In this document: in pieces, positions 45,346 to 54,199 of the stretch | Numbering within the stretch: the stretch's first letter is position 1 | How the letters are laid out: the number at the start of each line of letters is the position of its first letter | Translations under genes and position numbers: made by a program | The notes under the pieces: generated by a model | Seen by the model: the letters and a program-made list of their open reading frames with translations, nothing else | The model's database searches: none | Told to the model about the DNA's origin: nothing | NCBI GenBank assembly: GCA_002862125.1 | Contig: PHSP01000003.1 | Location: 496,001-560,000, forward strand | Direction of reading: 5' to 3' | Length of the DNA stretch: 64,000 nt | Source of the DNA: Methylobacter sp. KS41 | Lineage (GTDB): Bacteria > Pseudomonadota > Gammaproteobacteria > Methylococcales > Methylomonadaceae

Positions 45346-45934
45346 TACAAACACAACTTATACATATCAACATCTTACGTATTTTATTTATCAGTAATAT
45401 CAAGAGAAAGACTATTGTTTATTAAGAAGCTTTCTTTTTTTTGTCAGTAGACTTTTGGGTTATAAAACTTTAAAAACTAAACATTGATTTATCTCATATT
45501 CTTATTGAAGTATATATAATAAACAAAAGGTAAAAATAATTATCATAATTTAATCACTAACTTTTTATATAAAATAATCTAAATTAATTTACTAAATACA
45601 AAAGCAACATAGATACTATGCCGATTTCATATAATATTAAAACATTTTTACATTGACTTTAATTTTGGATAATATGATATATAGAATATAAATAATTTTT
45701 AATAAAAATAGTTATCCTGTATAAATATTAATTTATAGCAACAAATAAAAAAGAAAATTTTAACGTAAATAACATAAATACAAGCCATACAATAAATATT
45801 TAACTCTATACCATTACAATGGACAAATACTATTAATACAAAAAATACATTAACAAATTACATATGCATATCAATTAGCTTATATCAATATTAATTCTAC
45901 CTATAGAAAAATGCTAACTTATTAAGGCTACAAT
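45346..45934. other. Very AT-rich region without a recognised gene
   Basis: About 590 bases composed mostly of A and T, in sharp contrast to the flanking chromosome. No gene was recognised. It probably holds control sequences or an origin for the element whose gene begins at 45935. Confidence 0.55.
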
Positions 45935-47122
45935 ATGAACAATACACTATCAAATGATATTATAGAGCATTTCAATGAAAGAACATTTGGATTCAGTGAA
46001 AATGAAAGAATAATAACTAATGAATATGATATTGCCAGTAGAATACCTCGTATTGAATCTATGGTTAAAAAAATTATAAATTCAGAAGGAGAGTTATTTT
46101 ACAAAGAAGAATCAAAGGATGGCAGAGTAAAGTTAGGTTGTATATACAATCAGCTTTTGTACAATATCGAAGTTTATTTTAAATATAACTTGAGTCCACT
46201 ACATGATAGAGAATTTTCAAAGTCACATTTTGCAAATGAAATTATCGAAACTTTTTCTCAACATCAATTTAATCCTTATGTTTCATTATTTATTAATATT
46301 TTGAATGAGGTGGTAATTTGCAAATTCGACACTAATTTAAAAACTAACTCTATAGATTACGAAGAAAAGTTAATCAAAAAAATAGAAGTATTAAATAAAT
46401 TTATTGAGCGAATTAGAACTGAAGGAAAAAGCAAAGAATTTAAAAGAATTATAAACAATTTTAAACGCCAAGTAGACAAAAACACCAAGAGCGTTATTGA
46501 TTACATTAATCACTTGTTTACGATAAACTCAAGATTACTTTCATTACGTTTAGACTTTAGATATAACAAAGATAATAATTCAAATTCGCTTATGACAAAA
46601 GAAGAGGTATTCCAACAGTATTTGAAGTTAAAAAAGGATCGTGAACAATTATTTAATGTTAATAAATCCAATAGACTTCTTGAACATATGGTTGGATATG
46701 TTTGGAAAATGGAATATACCCGACTCACTGGATGGCATTGTCATACTATTATTTTTTTTGATGGTTCTAAAGTTAGACGCGATTGCGGTCTTGGCATGTT
46801 AATTGGAGAATTTTGGAAAAAAACAATTACTGAAGGTAAAGGTTTATATTTCAATTGCAATGATCTAAAGTATAAAAAAAGTTTTGAGGAACAAGGAACT
46901 CTCGGCATTGGTATGATTAATCACGACGATCATAATCTCAGAAAAAATTTAGAGAAAGTTGCTGAATATTTGACTAAACCAGATTATTACGCAAGGGTAG
47001 TTGTTAAAGAAAATGGGAGAACATTTGGTAGAGGTGAAATTATAAAAAATCCTAAAGTACTTCAACGTGGTAGGCCTAGAAAATGTTCAACAGATTACCT
47101 TCATAGTCATTTCAACGCATGA
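45935..47122 (+). CDS. Inovirus Gp2 / YagK-YfjJ-like replication protein
   Basis: A 395-residue, AT-rich gene. The C-terminal third contains YVWKMEYTRLTGWHCHTIIF followed by FDGSKVRRDCGLGMLIGEFW, and later KNLEKVAEYLTKPDYYARVV. This fits the YagK/YfjJ C-terminal domain, also annotated as inovirus-type Gp2, found in filamentous-phage relatives and phage satellites. The H-x-H (WHCH) recalls the metal-binding HUH motif of rolling-circle replication proteins, though I cannot confirm the catalytic tyrosine. Its composition and position next to the tRNA-His fragment mark it as part of an integrated element. Confidence 0.65.
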   Translation: MNNTLSNDIIEHFNERTFGFSENERIITNEYDIASRIPRIESMVKKIINSEGELFYKEESKDGRVKLGCIYNQLLYNIEVYFKYNLSPLHDREFSKSHFANEIIETFSQHQFNPYVSLFINILNEVVICKFDTNLKTNSIDYEEKLIKKIEVLNKFIERIRTEGKSKEFKRIINNFKRQVDKNTKSVIDYINHLFTINSRLLSLRLDFRYNKDNNSNSLMTKEEVFQQYLKLKKDREQLFNVNKSNRLLEHMVGYVWKMEYTRLTGWHCHTIIFFDGSKVRRDCGLGMLIGEFWKKTITEGKGLYFNCNDLKYKKSFEEQGTLGIGMINHDDHNLRKNLEKVAEYLTKPDYYARVVVKENGRTFGRGEIIKNPKVLQRGRPRKCSTDYLHSHFNA

Positions 47123-47143
47123 ATTGTTCGAAAAGATCTTACT

Positions 47144-47347
47144 ATGCTGTTGAAAGATGAAGTAAATGTTTCTGAGCATGTACTTATGTATCTTCTTGGA
47201 AAATTTTTTACATCTGATGACGAAGAAGTGGTTAAAGTTGGTATTGAGAAATTAAAACTAACTCTTGCAGAAAACTATGTTCGCCCAGATGAGGCCGCAA
47301 GAGGCAAATCGCTGATCCGTGAAAAAAATTCTATTTTTCGATTTTGA
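47144..47347 (+). CDS. Small protein following the Gp2-like gene
   Basis: A 67-codon frame (MLLKDEVNVSEHVLMYLLGK and onward) with the same AT-rich composition, 21 bases after the Gp2-like gene. It has no clear ribosome binding site and no recognised family. The last 20 codons are close to the start of an IS4 remnant, so the C-terminus may be truncated. Treat as a possible gene. Confidence 0.35.
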   Translation: MLLKDEVNVSEHVLMYLLGKFFTSDDEEVVKVGIEKLKLTLAENYVRPDEAARGKSLIREKNSIFRF

Positions 47348-47357
47348 ATTCAACCGA

Positions 47358-47820
47358 CTATAGCTTCTTCCTCATGCGTAGGGGTTCTATGGTACTAGCT
47401 ATGTAATCAATGAGCGCTTCAAGTTTGCCCGGCAGTTTCCTGGCCGTAAGCAGGAGGAGTTCAACCAGGATATTTTGCAGTTTGGAAAGGCCAGTGCGAA
47501 ATTGACTTGCTAATCGTGTCGGCGATGGGCCGTGGCCTTACTGACCTGGTGTTGGGAGGCTTTAGTGACCATCGCGGTGAGATTGGTCGAGAGGACCTTG
47601 GCATAAAAATCTTGTTTAACTGACAAGGCGGATTTGCTGGAAAAGTTCTCAATTTTCACCCGCTGCTTGAGGCGTTTGTAGTTTTTTTCAGCGACCTATC
47701 CAAGGGGGTACAGTTCCTCGAATTCGCTGACAGGGAAGGCTTCCTGAGCCATCAGGTTAGTGATCAGCACTTCAATTTCGCCATCCTCCAGCTCAACGCT
47801 TATCAGACGAAGTTTAATTA
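47358..47820 (-). pseudogene. IS4-type transposase, C-terminal remnant
   Basis: Minus-strand translation in pieces gives VRLISVELEDGEIEVLITNL and SEFEELYP, then NFSSKSALSVKQDFYAKVLS followed by TNLTAMV, then LSKLQNILVELLLLTARKL, ending in RMRKKL at 47358. This order (L-I-T-N-L, then S-V-K-Q-D-F-x-A, then a leucine-rich tail) is the C-terminal end of IS4-family transposases. Frameshifts separate the pieces. An IS200 element interrupts its upstream side. Confidence 0.7.
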
Positions 47821-47834
47821 ATCAATAGGTAAAC

Positions 47835-48429
47835 CCCCGGCTTAGCCGGGGAGACTCTCATAGGTTTTACCGATGCGGTAGTTTTTCTTATTTTTAAATT
47901 TCGACCAAGAAATTTGAAGGAAAAGAAAATATGAAAGACTATAAGAGTTTGTCGCATACGCGATGGGATTGTAAATACCACATTGTATTTATTCCGAAGA
48001 AAAGGAAGAAAGTCATTTATGGCGGCTTGAGAAAATATTTGGGTGAGATTCTGCATGAGCTGGCGAAGCAAAAGGGCATTGAAATATTGGAAGGGCATTT
48101 GATGAGAGACCACGTTCATATGTGTTTGAGTATCCCTCCCAAAATAGCGGTATCGAGTGTAGTTGGCTATTTGAAAGGGAAGAGTGCAATAGCCATTGCG
48201 AGGAAATTCAAGGGAAGACAAAGAAACTTCAATGGCGAGCACTTTTGGGCGAGAGGATATTTTGTTTCAACGGTAGGGCTGGATGAATTTGTAGTGAGAG
48301 AGTACATTCGCCATCAAGAAAGCCAAGATGAATTTTACGAGCAATCAAGTTGGATATGACAGGCGGCTTGGCCGCAATAAGAGCCCTTTTGAGGGCGTAA
48401 CCCAATAAACCTCCGGCTATGCCGGAGGT
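47835..48429 (+). mobile_element. IS200/IS605-type insertion sequence
   Basis: A short transposon with a single Y1 transposase gene and, as expected for this group, subterminal hairpins in place of inverted repeats. The left hairpin is CCCCGGCT/AGCCGGGG at 47835-47851, and the right hairpin CCTCCGGC/GCCGGAGG at 48411-48429. The exact ends lie a few bases outside these hairpins. It sits at the edge of an IS4 remnant. Confidence 0.85.
47931..48359 (+). CDS. tnpA: IS200-type Y1 transposase TnpA
   Basis: A 142-residue single-strand DNA transposase. The HUH motif is HLMRDHVHMCLSIPPK and the catalytic tyrosine is Tyr125 in VREYIRHQE. The opening YKSLSHTRWDCKYHIVFIPK is typical of IS200 TnpA. The length is normal and there is no accessory tnpB gene, so this is the IS200 subtype. 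GGAAAAGAAA precedes the ATG. Confidence 0.95.
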   Translation: MKDYKSLSHTRWDCKYHIVFIPKKRKKVIYGGLRKYLGEILHELAKQKGIEILEGHLMRDHVHMCLSIPPKIAVSSVVGYLKGKSAIAIARKFKGRQRNFNGEHFWARGYFVSTVGLDEFVVREYIRHQESQDEFYEQSSWI

Positions 48430-48904
48430 GACTTAATTGGTTTCGTCGTAATGACATTGGTGTCCACTTTATTTTTTTAGTAAAAATTCGATGCTGAATA
48501 GTACACTGAGTAATTTAAAGTTTTTTCTAACGCATTATTGTATTAGGTGTATACCTGATGACGTAAAGTTAAGCATTTGTGGTAAGTGTGTCGAAATATG
48601 CCCATCTTAACTCTCGAACCTAAAATAACAGTTGTCTCGTTAACTTAACAACAACAGCTGTATTATTACAGGGGGATCATGGCTTATACTTAAATGATAT
48701 GTAGGGCTTTTTTTATTAGTAGCTCGCCCGTCTTTAAATAACTCGCTGGTATCGCCTTAAAATGACTATTATTTTTCATAGCTTACACATTTCTTATTAA
48801 TACTTCGCGTTCAGCTGCAGCTGTTTTTTTTAAAACTTATGGCTTTGCTTTATAGATAGGATTAAAGCCTAGTAAATAGCAGGATCCAATAGACGTAGTT
48901 TCCT
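48430..48904. other. Intergenic region upstream of the defence operon
   Basis: About 475 bases of relatively AT-rich DNA with no recognised gene. The promoter of the helicase operon should lie here. No clear operator or hairpin was identified. Confidence 0.45.
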
Positions 48905-51900
48905 ATGAAAAATGTTTTCGATTTCCGTGACGAACTGGTTTCAGATTACAGCTCCTTCTCACGCAGCTTCACCCGCATTGCAGCCCTAGACATCCGTCAA
49001 GAAGTTGAACGTCAATACGATGCAGGGCGCTATTGGCCGGAAGCACTGATTCAAATAAACCCCAATTACCAGCGCAAAACGACAGTCCAGCAACTCGCTG
49101 AGCAGGGTATTCTGCATAAAAAATGTGCTGATATTTTTCAATTAGGCAAGCTGGAACATAACCTCCAGCCGTTACACCTTTACACGCACCAACTGCAAGC
49201 CATAGCAAAAGCACAATCTGGTCAAAGCTATGTTGTAACGACCGGTACTGGTTCGGGTAAGTCGCTGTCTTTCTTCATTCCGGTAATCGACAAAATACTT
49301 CAAGATAAAGCAAATGATGGAATTGCCAAAACGCGAGCCATTGTCATTTACCCTATGAACGCGCTGGCGAACAGTCAGCTTGAGGAATTAAATAAATTTT
49401 TGTACGGCTATGATGACGCAGAACGGCCATTCAGTGTTGCTCGTTACACTGGCCAGGAATCCAAGGCGGAACGTGAAGCGATAGCCGAAAGCCCCCCGGA
49501 TATTTTGCTGACCAATTTCATGATGCTTGAGCTCATATTGACGCGTTATGAGAATACAGATCGCCGTGTTGTCGAGCATTGTACAGGGCTCAATTTTATA
49601 ATCCTGGACGAACTGCATACCTATAGAGGGCGTCAAGGTGCCGATGTTTCCTTGTTGGTTCGCCGATTACGTGAACGCTTGCACGCCGAACAAATGATTT
49701 GTATTGGTACCTCCGCAACCATGTCGAGCACTGGCAGCAAAGATGACCAGATGAAAACGGTAGCCGAAGTTTCCAGCAAGTTATTTGGCACCTTAGTCTC
49801 TGCCAACGACATTATCCGTGAAACGCTTGAGCGTGTTACTGACCCTTCTAAGGATGTTACCGCCATTCGGCCACTGCTATTGGAATCACTTGCCAGAACG
49901 TCCTTTAAATGGTCAACCTTTGAAGACTTCCAAAGCGATCCGCTCGCCATTTGGGTGGAATTGAATCTGGGTATTGAGTTACCAGTTGATAGCGAACCTG
50001 TTCGAGCAAAACCCATCAGTTTATCAGAAGCAGCCGATCGATTAGTTCAAGATGCTTCCTGCACTTTGGAAATTGCAAAAGCGGGATTGCAAAAATTCCT
50101 TATAGCAGCCCAGCACGATGTAACAACTCCGCAAGGTCAACCACCCTTTGCATTTAAGCTGCATCAATTTATTAGCGGCCCCGGCAAAGTTCATGCAACA
50201 CTGGAGGCGCAAGGTACCCGGCATATTACCTTGGATGCGCAACGTTTTGCGCCAGGAAGGCAAACAGAATCCGTACTCTTATACCCTACCCATTTCTGCC
50301 GGGAATGTGGGCAGGAATATCATCCGGTTTGGCGTGAAGAAAGTAGCAGCATCCATTTTAAGCCACGGGAAATTGATGATATTAGTGCCGATGAAAATGA
50401 GGAAGCCCGGTTTGGATTTTTATGTCCAAGCAATAACAGTCAGCAATTTCATGGGAACATAGAAGACCTTCCTGAAATCTGGCTTGACCTTAATAAAGCG
50501 GTACCCAAAGTAAAAAGTACCTATAAGAAAGCAGTGCCCATTGCTACGCAAGTTGATCCGCAAGGTGTCGAAAGGCAAGGTGAACATTATTGGTTTATAC
50601 CGGGTAAATTCCGCTTTTGTCTGAACTGCGCCTATGTGCATGAAGCGCATGGCAAAGACATTAACCGGTTATCCAGTCTTTCTGGTGAAGGGCGTTCATC
50701 AGCAACAACCATGCTTACACTGAGCGCCTTACGCCAGCTATTTGTTGAAACCGATATTCCAAAAGGAATACCTGACCCCAGAAAATTGCTGGGGTTTACC
50801 GACAATCGTCAGGATGCTGCCTTACAAGCTGGACACTTTAATGATTTCGTGTTTTTGCTTACTTTGCGAGCTGGCTTGATAGCCGCCTTGGAAAATAAAG
50901 GGGGCATTCTGACCGAAGAACATCTGGCAGACGAAGTGTTCAATGCGCTCGGTTTCAATCAATTAGACCCGGCAACATTAGCAGAGTATCTACGTACGCC
51001 CAAGTTAATGGGGCTTGCCCGGCAAGAAGCGCAACGAACCTTGCGCTTTGTATTGGGTTATCGGTTACTGAGAGATTTGCGTAGAGGTTGGCGCTTTAAT
51101 AATCCCAATCTCGATCAACTCAATCTATTGGTTATTAACTACCGCGAATTACACGAGTTTTGTGCCGATGAATCGGCATTTGGCCAACCTGGTACGTTAT
51201 TACGCAAGCTGGACACAACCGGGCGAGAAGCATTCTGCAGGTTGGTGTTTGATGAAATGCGGCGAGCGCTTTGTTTGGAAAGCCGTTATCTGGACCCAGT
51301 TGACCAGGAAAAAACCAAAAACACCGCGCATCAATATCTCAATGAACGCTGGGCATTTACGTCAGATGAGGCTTTGGCGACTTCGAAGTATCTGATTCTA
51401 GGCAAGCGTCCCGAATATAAAGGCAAACCTCGAAATGACCTAGTCAGTGGCGGCCCGCGTTCACGCATCATCAAACAGCTGAAAAGAGCAGCATTCTGGA
51501 AGGAGTCGCCATTTGCTGGACAGGTTTCCAGTTGGAAGGAACAGGAACTCGTTGAAGCGATGGAAGCTCTGCTTAATGTGGCTGTGAATTACGGGTATGT
51601 TCATAAGCACTCTATCGATAATTCAATTCTGGGATGGCGATTAAATGCAGCTGCTATGGATTGGTGCTTGCCGCTCGTTGATGATAATGAAGATCAACGT
51701 AAACCCAATGCCTTTTTCCGCCAGCTTTATCTAGTGATGGCGCAAATGATTAAACTACCTGCGCATCCCTTGTTTGAGTTTGAGGCTCACGAACATACTG
51801 CCCAGGTTGATGCTGCTCGTCGACAGCTGCTTGAACAGCGCTTTCGCTATACCGACAAAGATCGTCAGGACTGGGCGGATAATCCCGCGCATGAAGCGCC

Positions 51901-54199
51901 CCTGGAACGCCTGCCCGTGATGTTTTGTTCACCCACTATGGAGCTGGGTGTTGATATTTCCGCACTCAATACCGTTTATTTGCGCAATGTTCCACCCACC
52001 CCAGCCAATTATTCACAACGCAGCGGCCGGGCAGGCCGATCAGGTCAGCAAGCCTTAGTTATCACTTATTGCGCCGCGCAAAGTCCTCATGATCAATGGT
52101 TTTTCCATAATGCCGACAAAATGGTTTACGGCATCGTCAAACCACCTACCTTGGATTTGGCAAACCGTGATTTGGTGGAAAGTCATTTACACGCAGTATG
52201 GCTGGCCTGTTGCGAAGTGGAACTGGAAAACAGTATCGCTCCGCTGGTTGATCTGGAAAAGCCGGAAAAACCAATAAAGCCTGAACTGCTTGCACGTCTA
52301 AGCGACAAAGATGCTCTAGTCAAAGCCAGAAATGCAGCCACGCGCGTTGTCGCGCAATTGCAAACCGAGCTGAAGGAGACTAACTGGTTCAATAACGACT
52401 ATGTTGAGCAGGTTATTAATGCCTCGCCCAAAGCGTTTACAAATGCCCTGGAACGCTGGCGAACGTTATTTGATGCAACCCTCAAGCAAATGGATATGGC
52501 TGACAGCATCGTCAAAAGCCATACCGCGTCGCACAGCGAACGTGAAAATGCCCGTCGGCGCTACGGCGATGCCGCCCGTCAATATACCGTGTTATTAAAA
52601 ACAGGCAATACGCAGAATTCCGATTTTTATACCTATCGTTATTTGGCAAGCCAAGGCTTTTTACCGGGCTACAACTTTCCGCGATTACCACTTATGGCCT
52701 GGATTCCTGCACGCGGAGGCGTAAATAGCAGTGGCAAGGATGATACTGGCAGCATGGTGAGTCGCCCACGTTTTCTGGCACTGTCAGAATTCGGTCCGCG
52801 CAGCCTGATATACCACGAAGGCCAAATGTATCGTGTGGTTCGTGCCAAACTCAATGTAGGCTCGGCGGATCATGTTTCAGGAAACAGTACCTTAGGGACG
52901 GTGTCGGCGCGTATCTGTAGTCAATGTGGTTATGGTCATCTGGGCGAAGAGCATGAATCAGAACCACTGGCAAACTGCTGCGAGAATTGCGGCGCATTGC
53001 TCACCGAGCATGATTGGGTCAATCAACTGTACCGTATTGAAACCGTTGAGACTATTGCAGTGGAACGCATTTCAATCAACGATGAAGAACGTCAACGCCA
53101 AGGCTTTGAATTACAAACCACCTATCGATTTCTGCCTGGCCCGGATGGCGTGGTGCAAAAGCATAAAGCGCATGTAGTCCATCATGATGAAACGTTCTGT
53201 GCCATAACCTACTCGCCGGCAGCACGAATTTGGCGTATCAACCGGGGTTGGCGGCGGCGCAAAGATAAAAATCAGCTAGGCTTTTACATCAATCCGATTA
53301 CAGGTGTTTGGAGCAAGCAGGATGATCCGAATAAGGACGAGGGGGCTGAAAACGATGAGGCATTACTCGATAAAGTACCCAATCAACGCATTGTTCCGTT
53401 TGTAGAAGATCATCGTAATGTTCTGATCCTTACCCCGGTAAAGCCCTTGTCTCTAATAGCCATGGCAACTTTACAGGCAGCACTTAAGCGTGGTATAGAA
53501 CAGACTTTCCAAATTGAGGAGTCAGAACTGGTTGTTGAATCTTTGCCAAACGCTGATAATCGCCAGGCGTTATTGTTTTATGAAGCAGCAGAAGGTGGGG
53601 CTGGTGTTCTGACTCGCTTAGCAACGGAACCAACCAGTCTGGCTATAGTGGCTAGCGCTGCGCTTCGCGTGATGCATTTTGACACCCTGAAAAACGTTAC
53701 TAGCGTTGAGGAACTCGAACAGCATGATCAACGTAATGCTGAGGGTGAACGTATTTGTGAAGCAGGTTGTTACCAATGCTTGCTGTCCTATTTCAATCAG
53801 CCTGACCATGACCATATCGACAGACGCAACCGGGATGCTTTGCAATTGTTAATCGCACTCGTCAATGCCAATGTCACTTCGATCAATGACGAATATCAAC
53901 CGTTTAAACAGCAAGCCACTGAAAATGGGTTGCTTGGTGAGTGGCTTACCGCGTTGCAGGCAAGACAGCTAAGGCAACCTGATGCAATCGAAGTTTCCAT
54001 CAATCATGGACAAGCCATTGCAGCCGGACAATATAAAGGCCAGCGCATTCTGGTATTTTTAGAAGCCTTGGCAAACGATACAAAAACCCAATTGGAAGAT
54101 AAAGGTTGGCAAGTGCTGGATTTTTCAAACCCCAACCAATGGCCTACTTTATTTGAACAATACGCCGAGTTACTCGGTAAACAAGAGAGCAATTCATGA
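48905..54199 (+). CDS. Large DEAD/DEAH-box helicase with DUF1998 domain
   Basis: A 1764-residue superfamily 2 helicase. Walker A is TTGTGSGKS near residue 112, the Walker B box is DELH at 235-238, motif III is GTSAT, and the second RecA domain ends with TMELGVDIS and QRSGRAGRSG near residue 1038. Three Cys pairs look like zinc ribbons (CRECG near 466, CLNC near 577, CSQCG with CCENCG near 1337-1362). The DUF1998 region is at about 1558-1642 (AAEGGAGVL, CEAGCYQCLLSY). Helicase-DUF1998 proteins occur in Druantia (DruE), and as the separate DrmA and DrmB subunits of DISARM. The gene is first in an operon: its stop overlaps the next ATG. No good ribosome binding site was found at the ATG. Confidence 0.85.
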   Translation: MKNVFDFRDELVSDYSSFSRSFTRIAALDIRQEVERQYDAGRYWPEALIQINPNYQRKTTVQQLAEQGILHKKCADIFQLGKLEHNLQPLHLYTHQLQAIAKAQSGQSYVVTTGTGSGKSLSFFIPVIDKILQDKANDGIAKTRAIVIYPMNALANSQLEELNKFLYGYDDAERPFSVARYTGQESKAEREAIAESPPDILLTNFMMLELILTRYENTDRRVVEHCTGLNFIILDELHTYRGRQGADVSLLVRRLRERLHAEQMICIGTSATMSSTGSKDDQMKTVAEVSSKLFGTLVSANDIIRETLERVTDPSKDVTAIRPLLLESLARTSFKWSTFEDFQSDPLAIWVELNLGIELPVDSEPVRAKPISLSEAADRLVQDASCTLEIAKAGLQKFLIAAQHDVTTPQGQPPFAFKLHQFISGPGKVHATLEAQGTRHITLDAQRFAPGRQTESVLLYPTHFCRECGQEYHPVWREESSSIHFKPREIDDISADENEEARFGFLCPSNNSQQFHGNIEDLPEIWLDLNKAVPKVKSTYKKAVPIATQVDPQGVERQGEHYWFIPGKFRFCLNCAYVHEAHGKDINRLSSLSGEGRSSATTMLTLSALRQLFVETDIPKGIPDPRKLLGFTDNRQDAALQAGHFNDFVFLLTLRAGLIAALENKGGILTEEHLADEVFNALGFNQLDPATLAEYLRTPKLMGLARQEAQRTLRFVLGYRLLRDLRRGWRFNNPNLDQLNLLVINYRELHEFCADESAFGQPGTLLRKLDTTGREAFCRLVFDEMRRALCLESRYLDPVDQEKTKNTAHQYLNERWAFTSDEALATSKYLILGKRPEYKGKPRNDLVSGGPRSRIIKQLKRAAFWKESPFAGQVSSWKEQELVEAMEALLNVAVNYGYVHKHSIDNSILGWRLNAAAMDWCLPLVDDNEDQRKPNAFFRQLYLVMAQMIKLPAHPLFEFEAHEHTAQVDAARRQLLEQRFRYTDKDRQDWADNPAHEAPLERLPVMFCSPTMELGVDISALNTVYLRNVPPTPANYSQRSGRAGRSGQQALVITYCAAQSPHDQWFFHNADKMVYGIVKPPTLDLANRDLVESHLHAVWLACCEVELENSIAPLVDLEKPEKPIKPELLARLSDKDALVKARNAATRVVAQLQTELKETNWFNNDYVEQVINASPKAFTNALERWRTLFDATLKQMDMADSIVKSHTASHSERENARRRYGDAARQYTVLLKTGNTQNSDFYTYRYLASQGFLPGYNFPRLPLMAWIPARGGVNSSGKDDTGSMVSRPRFLALSEFGPRSLIYHEGQMYRVVRAKLNVGSADHVSGNSTLGTVSARICSQCGYGHLGEEHESEPLANCCENCGALLTEHDWVNQLYRIETVETIAVERISINDEERQRQGFELQTTYRFLPGPDGVVQKHKAHVVHHDETFCAITYSPAARIWRINRGWRRRKDKNQLGFYINPITGVWSKQDDPNKDEGAENDEALLDKVPNQRIVPFVEDHRNVLILTPVKPLSLIAMATLQAALKRGIEQTFQIEESELVVESLPNADNRQALLFYEAAEGGAGVLTRLATEPTSLAIVASAALRVMHFDTLKNVTSVEELEQHDQRNAEGERICEAGCYQCLLSYFNQPDHDHIDRRNRDALQLLIALVNANVTSINDEYQPFKQQATENGLLGEWLTALQARQLRQPDAIEVSINHGQAIAAGQYKGQRILVFLEALANDTKTQLEDKGWQVLDFSNPNQWPTLFEQYAELLGKQESNS

